A stretch of 64,000 nt of DNA from Eriocheir sinensis (Eukaryota; Arthropoda; Malacostraca; Decapoda; Varunidae). Position 1 is the first letter of the stretch; every line of letters begins with the position of its first letter. Below are positions 38,180 to 50,969 of the stretch, in pieces. The stretch covers positions 5,254,737 through 5,318,736 of the forward strand of contig NC_066553.1 in NCBI RefSeq assembly GCF_024679095.1. Reading direction: 5' to 3'. The notes beneath the pieces are model-generated. The model saw only the letters and a list, made by a program, of their open reading frames with translations. It was not told the origin of the DNA and did not search any database. Position numbers and translations under genes: made by a program.

Positions 38180-38930
38180 AGGAACACAAGATATCACAAA
38201 AGAAGAACAAACAACAGCAGACCTGATTGTCCCTACGAGGCTGTTTGTGTCAAGCTTCACTAACTATCTAATCGGAGGTGGAAAATGAAGGACAGCAAAG
38301 GCGAAGGCTCCTCCCCACCCCCCCATCCTTCCAGCCAAAGCGGGCAGGAAAGGAAAAAGAACCATGCAGCATGGAAAAACAGCATCGAAATTATGTAGGA
38401 AAGAGGAAAGAACTAACATTACTGCTACCACTAACCGGGCGATAAAAACGGACAAGGACACCAGTATTCGAAAGAACTTAACATTATTATGACAATGAGT
38501 AATATCTTAGTTGCTGGTTGGATTCAAAATACTTGTCTAATATATTCTTGAAGGCCGTAACTGTTGTACTATCAACGCCATCACAGGGTAGAGAATTCCA
38601 AACATCAGCGACTCGATTGAAGAAGTGTTTAGCTTCGTGCGACGAGAATCTTTCACCACTTATCTTGAAATTGTTATTTCTTCTTGTTCTATTTGATCGA
38701 TCAATAATATTATTGGAAAGTAATCTTCGGCATTAATATCACTGAATCCTTTAAACATTTTAAACACTTCTATTAGATCGCCTCGCAGTCTTCGTTTTGA
38801 TAGGCTGAATAAATTTACTTCTTTAAGCCTTTGTTCATAAGATAATTTTTTCAATCTAGGAATCATTTTTGTTATTCTCCGTTGAAACTGTTCTAACTTT
38901 TCTACGTCTTTTCTGCTGTCTTTGCATGCT
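38180..38930 (-). pseudogene. Non-LTR retrotransposon 3' end (CR1/jockey-like ORF2 C-terminus plus 3' UTR)
   Basis: The minus strand from about 38930 reads RKDVEKLEQFQRRITKMIPR, then LKKLSYEQRLKEVNL, then KRRLRGDLIEVFKMFKGF, up to about 38700. A frameshift then moves to DRSNRTRRNNNFKISGERF, then HFFNRVADVWNSLPCDGVD, then TAFKNILDKYFESNQQ, ending in a stop near 38490. This is the complete expected order of the reverse-transcriptase C-terminus, including the W-N-S-L-P motif. The copy is 5'-truncated within ORF2 and broken by one frameshift. About 300 bp of 3' untranslated region follows, running into GGA/GTA repeats. Confidence 0.9.
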
Positions 38931-38989
38931 CTGGTTTGGCTCCATTCCTTACAGGCTGGAACCTTCATCCTGTGATGACGAGAAAACGA

Positions 38990-39140
38990 GAATTAGGACG
39001 AGAAAGAGAAAGTGGAAGATAAAGTGAAAAAGAGAAAGAGAAAGAGGAGGAGGAGCAGGAGTAGGAGGGGAAGAGGAGGAGCAGGAGGAAGAGTAAGAGG
39101 AGGAGAAGGAAGAGAAAGAGGAAGAGGAGGAGGAAAAAGT
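38990..39140. repeat. Purine tract
   Basis: AG-rich low-complexity sequence with GGAGGAGGAGC steps. Confidence 0.85.
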
Positions 39141-39184
39141 GTTTAACGGACCCACTCAGTGCAAGCAGATGCAACAATATGAAT

Positions 39185-39311
<127 letters not shown>

Positions 39312-39394
39312 TCTAGTTTCCCGTGCTCCAATTTTTTCTTGCATATCATTATTTACGTCGCTTTTTGTGTTATTATTGTTGTTCTTCATCTTAA

Positions 39395-39758
<364 letters not shown>

Positions 39759-39962
39759 CGCCCCAGTAACAATGGCTGAAGATGGACGGGAAGCGAACAC
39801 CTGTACACACACACCTTTTTTGCCCTCTCAAGGCACGAGCAAACGGAAGCTTAATTAACGAGGAGCCGAGCAAAGGTGAGGCGAGAAAAAGACCGAGGAA
39901 GAACAGGAAACAGCTAGCCATTGACACACTCGCTCGGTCGGTTAGTCATTCACTCCATCCAT

Positions 39963-40175
39963 CAGTCAGTCAGTTAGTTAGTCAGTCAGTCAGTCAGTCA
40001 ATCAGTCCGTCAGTTAGTTAGTCAGTGTGTCAGTTAGTTAGTCAGTCAGTCAGTCAATCAGTCAGTCCGTCCGTCGGTTAGTCAGTCAATCACTCAGTCA
40101 GTTAGTTAATTAGTTTGTCAGTCAATCAGTTTGTCAGTCAGTCAGTCAGTCAGTCAATCTGTCAGTCAGTAGTCA
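39963..40175. repeat. (CAGT)n degenerate array
   Basis: GTCA/CAGT tetranucleotides with TTAGTTAGTCAG and CAATCAGT variants over about 210 bp. Confidence 0.93.
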
Positions 40176-40212
40176 TTCCCTACCAACACACACGAGATAG
40201 GTACATAGATAG

Positions 40213-40320
<108 letters not shown>

Positions 40321-40433
40321 GGGCGGTAATTTAGTTAACAAGTACTTGGATGTTTGTCTTAAAAATCGCTTTATATTTATGGATCTTGTTCTTGAGGCAT
40401 TAAGCGAGGACTGTCTCTCGTGTAACCCCTGTT

Positions 40434-41930
40434 CGAGGAGGAGGAGGAGGAGAAGGAGGAGAAGGAGGAGGAGGAGGAGGAGGAGGAGGAGGAGAAGAGG
40501 AAGAGGAAGAGGACGAGGAGGAGGAGAAAATAGCAAAAGAGGAGACGAAAGGAGAAGGAAGATGAGAGGAGAGAAAAGAAAAGGAAAGGAAAGGAAAGGA
40601 AAGGAAACGAGGAAGAGGAGGAGGAGGAGGAGGAAAAGGAGGAGAGGAGAGGAGAGGAAAGAAGATAGAAGGAAAAGAAAGGAGAGAAAAGGAAAGGAAA
40701 GTAGAATGAGGAGGAGGACGAGAGGAGAGGAAAAAAAGGAAAGGAAGAAGAGGAGAGGAAAGGAAAGGAAAGGAAAAGAAAGGAAAAGAAAAGATGGGAG
40801 GAGGCGGAGGAGGGCGGCTTCAAGAATGAATTAAGCAAGGGAAGAATGAGGAAGGAAGAGGAAGAAGAGGAGGAGGAGAAATTACAGCATGGCAAGAAAG
40901 CAAAAAGAGGAAGAGGCGGAGGAGAAGGAGGAGGAAGAAGAAGTAGAAGCGGAGGAGAAGGAAGAGAAGGCAAGGACAAAGAGGATTTAAATCAGAGGAA
41001 GAGTAAAAATAAAGTAAAAAAGTAAAACCAAAAAGGAAGACCAATTACTGACAAAAAGAAAGCGAGGAAGGAGGAGGAGGAGGAGGAGGAAGAAGAGGAA
41101 GAGGAGAAGGAAGTCAAGAAGGGGAGAAGCAAGGGAAGCGTGAAAAGGAGAACCAAGAAGAAGAAGAGGAAGAGGAGGAGGAGGAAGACATATTAAAGGA
41201 GAGGCAAGAGAAGAAGTAGAAGGAGGAAAAAGAAGAATCAGGAAAAAAAGGCGATGGAAGAAGGGAAAGAGGAAAACCGAAGGCGTGATTTGCAAAGGAA
41301 AGAAGGAAGGAGGGAAAGAGGAAGGGAAGAGAAAAAGAAGATAACAATGATAATGAGAAAGAAGAAAAGATGAGGGAGATGAGAATGAAGTGCAGGAAGA
41401 TTTAGATGTGGAAGAAAGGAAGGAAGAAGGTATAAATGAATAAAATTAAGGAAGAAAGAATGGAAGGCAAGCAGGAAGACTATAAGAAAGGAAGGAAGGA
41501 AGGAAGGAAGGAAAAAATAAAGAAAAAGGAAGGAGGGAAGGAAGGTATGAAAAAGAAAGAAAAAGGAAGGATGGAAGAGAGGAAGGTAGGGAAAAAGAAA
41601 GAAGGAAGGAGGAAAAAGAAAGAAAAATAAGAGGAGGAAAAAGAAAAATAAGGAAAAGGAAGGGAGGGAGGGAGGAAAAAAGAAAGAAAAATAAGGAAAA
41701 GGAAGGGAGGGAGGGAGGAAAAAAGAAAGAAAAATAAGGAAAAGGAAGGAAGGAAGGTAGAAAAAAATAAAGAAAAATCAAGGAAGCAAGGAAGGGAGAA
41801 AGGTAGGAAAAGAAAGAAAAAGAAAGGAAGAAAGAAAGAAAGAAAGACAAGATGAAAAAATTATAAGAATGAATAAGAGAAGTACAGGACGGCGATGAAG
41901 ACAAGGAAAGTAATTATAATAACGAAGAAA
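40434..41930. repeat. 1.5 kb polypurine tract
   Basis: (GGA)n at 40434-40500 leads into GGAAA-, AGGAGG- and GGAAGG-type low-complexity sequence to about 41930. A block AAAAAGAAAGAAAAATAAGG recurs at about 41677 and 41722, showing local duplication of about 45 bp. No gene. Confidence 0.9.
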
Positions 41931-42051
41931 AATAAGAAAAGAAAGTATTGGCAATTAGGATGATGAGAATGAGATAATCATGAGGATAATGATGATGAAA
42001 ATGAGATATGATAACGATGATAACGATGATAATTACAAGGAGGAAGAGGAG

Positions 42052-42167
<116 letters not shown>

Positions 42168-42310
42168 AGCAGAAAGAAACAAAATTCGAAGAAGGAAGAT
42201 AAAAATAATTGATAATGATAATAAAAATGGAATTAAAATTTGATAAGGAAGCATGAGAGAACAAGTAAGATAAAGCCCTATTTTGTGATATAACGAGTCT
42301 CTTCTTTAGT

Positions 42311-42630
42311 GAGAGTCGTGGTACTGAAGGTATGGTGTTTGAAGTGGTGATGGGGTGGTGATGAGGATGCTGGTGGTGATGTGGGTGGTGGTGGTAGTAG
42401 TGGTATTGGTGGTGGTGGTAGTGATGGTGATGAATGGGATGGTAGTTATGAAAGGGGTCAGTGGTGGTGAGAGTCGTGGTAGTGAAGGGATGGTGTTTGA
42501 AGTGGTGATGGGGTGGTGATGAGGATGCTGGTGGTGATGTGGGTGGTGGTAGCAGTGGTATTGGTGGTGGTGGTAGTGATGGTGATGAATAGGATGGTAG
42601 CGATGAAGGGGGTCAGTGGTGGTGGTTGTA
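42311..42630. repeat. GGT/GAT-rich tandem duplication, 158 bp unit
   Basis: GAGAGTCGTGGTA at 42311 and again at 42469 opens two units that remain collinear for about 155 bp (GGTGATGAGGATGCTGGTGG in both). They differ at only a few bases, so the duplication is recent. Confidence 0.9.
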
Positions 42631-42675
42631 GTGGTTTAGATGTACTGATTGTGGTCGTGGTGGTGGTAGTGGTCG

Positions 42676-42975
42676 AGTTTTATATTTCAGTCACTTCAAA
42701 GACCATCAGAAAAAATTAAATCACTACCTTCGTACAGGATAGCTCGCTTTGCTCCCGCCGCCACGCAGAATCGGTCAGAGCATCAGAACAGGAAGCAAGT
42801 CTCGTAGAAATAATGGTGGTGGTGCTGGTGAAGTTCTATTCGCCAGGCACTTCAATGACCACCAGAACAAACTGAAACTAACTGTTCCTTCGCACGGGAT
42901 AATTCGCTTTACTCCCGCCGCCGCCACGCAGTATCGGTCCGTGCATCAGAATAGGAAGCACGTCTCGTAGAAAGA
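42676..42975. repeat. Direct duplication of about 150 bp of complex sequence
   Basis: Blocks CACTTCAA.GACCA.CAGAA, CTTCG.AC.GGATA, CGCTTT.CTCCCGCCGCC and GCATCAGAA.AGGAAGCA occur at about 42692-42810 and 42849-42972 in the same order. One plus-strand frame in the second unit reads FARHFNDHQNKLKLTVPSHG. Neither unit matches a protein family I know. Divergence of roughly 20% suggests an older event than the neighbouring 158 bp duplication. Confidence 0.75.
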
Positions 42976-43019
42976 GGAGAATTACAGTCTTCGGGTCATG
43001 GATTGCAGTGTTGGCCTTG

Positions 43020-43300
43020 AATGTCCCCGTTCTAGCCAACCAGCCAGCAAGGAAGATAGCAAGGCAGTCATAAAGCAAGTAAGATAGCAGCTCAACCAGC
43101 AAGTCGGACAGCAGGCAAGGAAACCAACCAGTCACCAAGCAAGCCACTCACAAGCAACCTAACCACCAAGCAAAGAAGCCAGCCACTAAGCCACTCACCT
43201 ACCAGTCATCAAATAAACAAGCACGATACTAAGCCAGCGAAACAACCAGCCACCCAGCCATTTGCCAAGCCAGCCAGCCAGTCAGCCAGCAAACCCAGAG
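43020..43300. repeat. Degenerate CCAGC/AAGC low-complexity tract
   Basis: AACCAGCCAGCAAG-type steps, of the same base style as 35860-36485. Confidence 0.75.
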
Positions 43301-43449
43301 TCACATTGGGGCCGTATAGGAAGAGTGGTGAGCTGCGAGGAGGAAAAGGCAGCTATGTAATCCCTAACCTCGCCGCCACTTAACACTTTCCCAAAACATT
43401 CCTTTCCCTCCCTACCATCTGTGATCTGTACTTGCCTATGTAGGTGTAC

Positions 43450-43715
<266 letters not shown>

Positions 43716-43783
43716 TTCCTCCTAAGTGCTGGCGTTTCCTCCTGAGGGGATAAAACACCTTGGCGTTTTACTGATACAGAACG

Positions 43784-44300
43784 TTACTCTCTCTCTCTCT
43801 CTCTTCTTTCCACTTACTCTCACTCGTACTCCATCCCTCCTCCTCCTCCTCCTCCTCCTCCTCCAGCCACTCCTTTTTCCTCACCTCCTCTGGCATTAAC
43901 ACACTTCATCTCACACACATGGGATTGGAGGAGGAGGAGGAGGAGGAAGAGGAAGAAGAAGAAGAAGAAGAAGAAGAGGAAGAGAAGGAGGAGGAAGGTG
44001 AAGAAAGAGGGAAAGGACGGGACGTGGTGATTTTTTTTTTCTCTCTCTCTCTCTCTCACGATAAATAGAAAAAGGAAAGAGAAGAAAATAAGAAAAAAGA
44101 AACGGAGGAGGAAACAAGAGAAGAAGTAAAAACAAGAATGAAGAGACAGAGAGGAGGAGCAAGAGAAAGAGAAGGAAAAGTAAGACGAAAAAGAAGAAAG
44201 AAAGAAAAAGAAAGAAATCAAGGGAGGAGAGGAATATAAATGAGGGAAAAACAGAGGAGAAAAGGCAAAGGAGGAGGGGGAGGATGGAGGAGGAGGAGGA
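43784..44300. repeat. (CT)n, (CTC)n, (GGA)n, (GAA)n and purine tract
   Basis: (CT)n lies at 43788-43804 and (CTC)n at 43837-43863. (GGA)n/(GAA)n lies at 43927-43980, a T-run plus (CT)n at 44031-44056, then purine-rich sequence to 44300. Confidence 0.9.
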
Positions 44301-44361
44301 GCTATGTTAGTATGCCCACAATGGTGTTGACCAGTGATTGCATTTTCATGACGGACGAACA

Positions 44362-45100
<739 letters not shown>

Positions 45101-45295
45101 GCAATCTGTTTTATAGTCCCCTCACGCCTTGTTCTCTTTCTCCTGTTTTCTTTTCTTTTTTTTCTTTTTTTTACTTGAAGGGAAGAAAAATTTATTGTTT
45201 CTCCTCGTGTTTTTGTTTCCTTCTTTTTGTCTTTTGTTTTAGTTATTATTTCTATATTCGTCTTTGTTGATGTTTTCTAGTTGTTATTGTTGATG

Positions 45296-45500
45296 TTTCG
45301 CCTTCTCTTCTTCTTCTTTTTCTTCTTCTTTTTCTTCTCTTTCTTATTTTTTATATTCATTTTCTTCTTTTTCTTTTTCTTCTTCTTCTTCTTCTTCTCT
45401 TCTTTCTTCTTCATATTCATTTTCTTTTTCTTCTTATAATTATCATCATCATCACCATCCTCTTCCACCTCCTCCTCCTCCTCCTCCTAATCCTCTTTCC
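45296..45500. repeat. (CTT)n and (CTC)n stretch
   Basis: TTC-based repeats run from 45300 to 45440 and CTC-based repeats from 45460 to 45490. Confidence 0.9.
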
Positions 45501-45564
45501 CTTCCTCCTCTTCCTCCTCCTCTTTGTCTGCCTCCACTTACCGTACAAACCTAATTACCTCTTT

Positions 45565-45568
<4 letters not shown>

Positions 45569-45648
<80 letters not shown>
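45569..45648. repeat. (CA)n microsatellite
   Basis: Pure CA of about 80 bp. Confidence 0.97.
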
Positions 45649-45650
<2 letters not shown>

Positions 45651-45929
45651 CCAAGTCTCCCTGTTGGTTGGCTGATTGACGTAATAGGGTAATTAGATAC
45701 AAGATACCCGGTGGTGGTGGTGGTGGCGGCAGTAAACCTGGGAAAGGTGATGAAGGTGAAGATAAGTGGAAAGATGCCGCTGGTGTTGATGGTGGTGTTA
45801 GTGGTAGTGAACGCGGGAATGGTGATGATAAGAGTGGTGCTGGTGGTGGTTGTGGTGTTGATGGTGATGAAAGTGGAGATGAAAGAAAGTCCCCCGATAA
45901 ATAGCTTGTGACAGGTTATGGACGAAACG

Positions 45930-46460
45930 AGACAGAGACAGACAGACAAACAGAATGACAGACAGACATAGACCGTTAGACAGACAGACAGACTAGCTAG
46001 ATAGGCAGACAGAAAGACGTGCAGATAGAGACAGACAGAGAGGGAGACATAAAGACTTACATATAGACAGGCATAGACCGTTAGACAGAGAGACAGACAG
46101 ACTAGCTAGATAGGCAGACAGAAAGAAGTGCAGATATAGACAGACAGAGAGGGAGACATAAAGACTTACATACAGACAGGCATAGACCGTTAGACAGAGA
46201 GACAGACAGGTTAGATAGACAGACAGAAAGACATGCAGATATAGACAGACAGAGAGGGAGACATAAAGACTTACATACAGACAGGCATAGACCGTTAGAC
46301 AGAGAGACAGACAGGTTAGATAGGCAGACAGAAAGACAGAGAAGGAGACAAATAGCGAGAGACAAAGACAGACACAGACAGACAGACAGAGACAGACAAA
46401 CAGAGGCAGAGATAGACACGTTACATGTAGACAGAGATAGACATATAGATAGACAGACAA
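45930..46460. repeat. (CAGA)-rich minisatellite, about 106-109 bp, four units
   Basis: CATAGACCGTTAGACAGA recurs at about 45967, 46071, 46180 and 46285. In each unit it is followed by GATAGGCAGACAGAAAGA-like and AGGGAGACATAAAGACTTAC segments. The units are over 90% alike by eye. Confidence 0.92.
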
Positions 46461-46757
46461 ACAAAAAATAAATAAGAAAATCATGAAGTGAAAACTAAAC
46501 AAACAAGATCGTACCAAAATATAAAATGACAAAAACAAACAAAAAAATCAAATAAAAAAGGAGAAACAGACAGACAACAAAACACACAAATAACAACCCA
46601 GAAAAAAAACAATTAAAACAAACAAAACAAATCACCAGAACCAACAAAACAAAACAAAATCATTATACAAACCCCGCCAAAAAATGCTAAAAATAACAAA
46701 AAAAAATCAATAAAAAAATCAAATACAAATAATTAATTGAAATAAAGCAACCACAGA
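46460..46757. repeat. A-rich AAAC low-complexity tract
   Basis: AAACAAAC- and AAAAAATC-type sequence ending at a 14-base poly-C run (46758-46771). Confidence 0.85.
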
Positions 46758-46774
46758 CCCCCCCCCCCCCCAAA

Positions 46775-46912
46775 CCATAAACCCGAACATCCATATAAGG
46801 CAAATATGCACCTGTTCTTTATTAGCCATCTGGACCTTACCTGAGCCTAAGACCCCTGCCCATTGGTGCTCAGGGCGAGGCTGTTGTCCACTCACGGCTT
46901 AGAGATGGCTCG
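46775..46912. promoter_or_regulatory. Candidate conserved element with a perfect CArG-like box
   Basis: CCATATAAGG (about 46790-46799) fits the serum-response-factor consensus exactly. It is followed by GCAAATATGCAC and CACCTG within 25 bp. The 138 bp stretch is complex sequence standing between an A-rich tract and a (GA)n array. Motif matches alone are weak evidence, so this is only a candidate. Confidence 0.25.
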
Positions 46913-46975
46913 GGGGGGAGGGAGAAAGGGATGTTTGGAATGAAATGGAACGAGAGAAATAAGGGAAAAAGAGGG

Positions 46976-47610
<635 letters not shown>

Positions 47611-47659
47611 AGGGAAGGAAGTAAGCATGCATCAGGTGTGTGTGTCTAAGAGGATACAG

Positions 47660-47884
<225 letters not shown>

Positions 47885-47977
47885 CATTCCTCAGATATTG
47901 TTCTCTTTCTAGAATAATATTGAGAGCTCGAATTTTTGTCATATGAGGAGGGAGAGAGAAGAGACAAAGTTATGTGG

Positions 47978-48240
47978 GAGGAGGAGGAGGAGGAGGAGGA
48001 GGAGGGGGAGGGTGGAAGAAGAGGAGGAGGAGTGGGTAAGAAGAGATGATAGAGGAAGTGGGAGAAAGAGGAAATGGAAGAGTAGGAGGAAGAGGTGGTG
48101 GAGGAGGAGGAGGAGGAGGAGGAGGAGGGTGCAAGAAGAGGAGGAGGAATGAGTAAGAAGAGATGATAGAGGAAGTGGAAGAAAGAGGAAATGGAAGAGT
48201 AGGAGAAAGAGGAGGAGGAGGAGGAGGAGGAGGAATAAGC
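47978..48240. repeat. GGA-rich duplication, about 115-120 bp unit
   Basis: AAGAAGAGATGATAGAGGAAGTGG appears near 48037 and 48156 in parallel contexts, each followed by AAATGGAAGAGTAGGA and a GGA array. Confidence 0.88.
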
Positions 48241-48327
48241 GTGTGTGACTGTGTGTGTGTGTGTGCGCGGAGGAAATTAAATACAGTTGTGTGGAGGGAA
48301 GGGAAGGCGAGGTGTTGGAGATGTGAC

Positions 48328-48410
48328 CGTGGTGGTGGTGGTGGTGGTGGTGAGACAGCCTCCATAACACAACCACCACCACCACCTACACCACCACCAC
48401 CACCACCACG
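48328..48410. repeat. (GGT)n / (CAC)n inverted pair
   Basis: GGT repeats at 48330-48352 face CAC/ACC repeats at 48370-48410 across a 17-base spacer, giving a strong hairpin on either strand. Confidence 0.85.
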
Positions 48411-48424
48411 ACAACATATTACAT

Positions 48425-49440
48425 ACCTTTCCCCCCCTCCCTCTTCCTCCTCCTCCTCCTCCTCCCCTCCACTCCCTCTCCTCCCTCCTCCTCCTTCTCC
48501 TCTCTCCTTTCTCTCTCTCTTTCTCTCCCTTCCCCATTTTTCCTCCCTTTTATCCTCTCCTCATCTCCATATTTCATCCTCTATATGTATTTTCTCCTTT
48601 TCCCTCCCTTCCCCTTCTCTTCTCTCTCTCTCTTCCTTGTCCCTTCCTCCTCCTCTTCCCCTCCACTTCCTCTTTTTTTCCTTATTTTCCCTGCCCTTAT
48701 TTTTGCTTATCTTTCTCCCCTTACTCAAAAATCGTCCCTTCACCTCATTTCCCTTTTTTTCTTTATTTTTCCCTTGACATCTTATTTTTCCTCTTTAATG
48801 AACTCCCTTTTTCCTTTCCTTCCGGTCTTTCTTTCCCTGATCTCTCTTTTCGCTTCCATTCATTTCCATTCCTTTCCCTTCACTCTTTCATTCGTCTCCT
48901 TCATTTCCTTCTTTTTACTTCACCTACCTTCCCTTTCCTTTCCATCCTTTCCCTTCCCATTTCCTTATTTTCTCTTCCCTTCCTTTTCATTTTCTTTCTC
49001 TCCCTTCTTTTTTTCCCTTCCCTTCTCTTGTCATCCCTTCCCTTCTCTTCGCTTCCCTTCCCTTCTCTTCTCTTCCCCTTTCTTCTTCCTCATCACAGAA
49101 CATTTGCCTTGTGGAGGGAAGGGATGGACAGAAAAAGGGAATGAAATGGAACGGAAGGGAAGGGAAGTGGACGGAGGAGAGGAATGGAAAACAAACGGAG
49201 GAAAGGAATGGAAAGGGAAGGAAAGGGAAGTGACAGAAAGGGACGGATAGGAAATGAAGGGAAAGGAAAGAAAAGAGAAGTAGAGAAAAGGGAGGAGAAG
49301 AGGAAACGTGAGATGGAGAGAAAAGGAAAGAAAAACAAGAAAAGGTAAGAGAAGTGAAGAGCAGGGAAGATAAAGGAAAGAAAAGGAGAAGGAAGAGAAG
49401 GGAAGAAATCAAAAGAAAGGAAAGAAAGAGAAGGGGAGGT
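48425..49440. repeat. Pyrimidine tract followed by purine tract
   Basis: Positions 48425-49095 are almost all C/T on the plus strand, and 49110-49450 almost all A/G. The switch occurs across about 40 complex bases near 49095-49130. CCCTTCCCTTCTCTT-type steps before the switch and GGAAGGGAAGGGAAG-type steps after it can pair. Confidence 0.88.
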
Positions 49441-49454
49441 AAGAAGGAGGGGGG

Positions 49455-49490
49455 GGTCAGGTCAGGTCAGGTCACGCCGAGGTCATACAC
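49455..49490 (+). promoter_or_regulatory. Cluster of AGGTCA half-sites, including a DR5 arrangement
   Basis: AGGTCA occurs at 49459-49464, 49464-49469 and 49469-49474 (overlapping because of a TCAGG pentamer repeat) and at 49480-49485. The last two are direct repeats with a five-base spacer. AGGTCA direct repeats are nuclear-receptor binding sites in animals, but here they may simply be a short pentamer repeat. Confidence 0.25.
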
Positions 49491-49559
49491 ACCCGGCGGG
49501 GCCATTACCGTTTAGGGGTCACGAGGAAGCTCACTTTCGCCTCAATCGTTTGCCAGGAA

Positions 49560-50960
49560 TTTTGTACCGATATTTTTTTCATCTATTTTTCCCTTTTTTT
49601 TCCGATTCACCTTTTTATATATTTTTCTGCCCCCGCTCTCTTTTTTTGTGGGTTTTTTTCAATTTTTCTCTTACGTTTTCCTCATTTTTTATTGTTTTTT
49701 TTCTCGTTTCCCTTTTTTTAATTCTTTCGTGTTTTTTTATTCTTTTCTTCGTTCTATCTTTTTTTATATATTTTTGGCTCATTTTAATTCTCTTTCGTTT
49801 CATTCATGTATTTTTTTCCTTCAATCTTTCCTTTCTTCTTCAATTTTCTTCCTATTTTTCCTTTTTTCGTTTTATTCTCGTATTTTTTCTTTCAGTTCTT
49901 GTTCTTTCATATTTTTTCTCATTCTTTCATTCATTCTTTTCTTCTATCTTTTGCTTCATTCTCGATTTCTCCATTCATTCATTCTCTTTCTTTCTCTTTC
50001 TTTTAGTGTATTCATTCATTTTTCATACTTCAATCCTTTTTCCTTTCTTTCCTTGTTTCGTTTCTTTCGGTACACTTTTTCCTTTTTTTTTCATTATTTC
50101 ATTCATTCTTTTCTTCTATCTTTCGCTTCATTCTCGATTTCTCCATTCATTCATTCTCTCCCTTTCTCTTTCTTTTGGTGTATTCATTCATATTTCATAC
50201 CTTAATCCTTTTTCCTTTAATTCCTTGTTTGTTTGTTTTTCGCTACACTTTTTCCCATTTTTTTTTTTTGGGGGGGGGGAGGTTGACGGTTTCCAAAAAT
50301 TCTCTTCTTTCCAAAAATTCCCTTCCGCCTCCTTTTATTCTTATCCTTTTATTTTTCTAGACTACTCTTTTGTCTCCTCTTTAATTAACTTTTGTTCTCC
50401 TCTTCGTATTCATCATCTCTTTGTTCTCATTTTCATTATTTTTGGCCTTTGGTATTATTATTATAGTTATTATCATCACTATTCTTTCCTTCTATATTCT
50501 TTTCTCTCCTTTGTATTTTCTTTTTCTCCCTCACACTTTCTTTCAAATCCTTTCCCTTTCCTTTTCCTTCCCATCCCTTCCTTCCCCTTTCTTTCTCTTT
50601 CTCTCCCTTTTTTCCCCCATCTTTTCCCTTCTCTTCCTTTCCCTTCAGTTCCTTCCTCTTCCCCTCTCTTTCCCTCACCACAGCCGTTTTACCTCCTCCT
50701 CCTCCTCCTCCTCCTCCTCCTCCTCCTCCTCCTCTTCAGACTGACATTTCTTAACTCTCAAACCCTCAATTTCCTCCTTTTTCCCCTACTTTCAAATATC
50801 CGTCTCTTCCCCCCCCCCCCTTCCCTCCTCCCCTCTTTCTTCTCCTCCTTCCGCTCCCACTCCCCTCCTCCCCTTTTTCCTCTTATGACCGTTTTCCACT
50901 TAAAACCTTCCCTTTCTCTTTGTCCATTCCTACTCTTCCTCCTCCTCGTATTTCTCTTCT
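49560..50960. repeat. 1.4 kb T/C-rich domain with an internal duplication
   Basis: TTTTC- and TTCATTC-type sequence. A segment of about 185 bp containing CATTCATTCTTTTCTTCTAT occurs at about 49929 and 50101, followed by parallel CTCGATTTCTCCATTCATTC. (CTC)n lies at 50694-50734 and a poly-C run near 50811. The 470-codon plus-strand frame is repeat translation. Confidence 0.85.
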
Positions 50961-50969
50961 AAAAGCGAC

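Noticed and set aside
49457..49474. TCAGG telomere-type repeat
   Set aside because: Only three to four units, in the middle of unrelated sequence. Arthropod telomeres are long arrays, most often of TTAGG.
49550..50962. 470-codon plus-strand open frame resembling a membrane protein
   Set aside because: Hydrophobic only because T/C-rich DNA encodes Phe, Leu and Ser. An internal DNA duplication and lack of any family motif argue against a gene.
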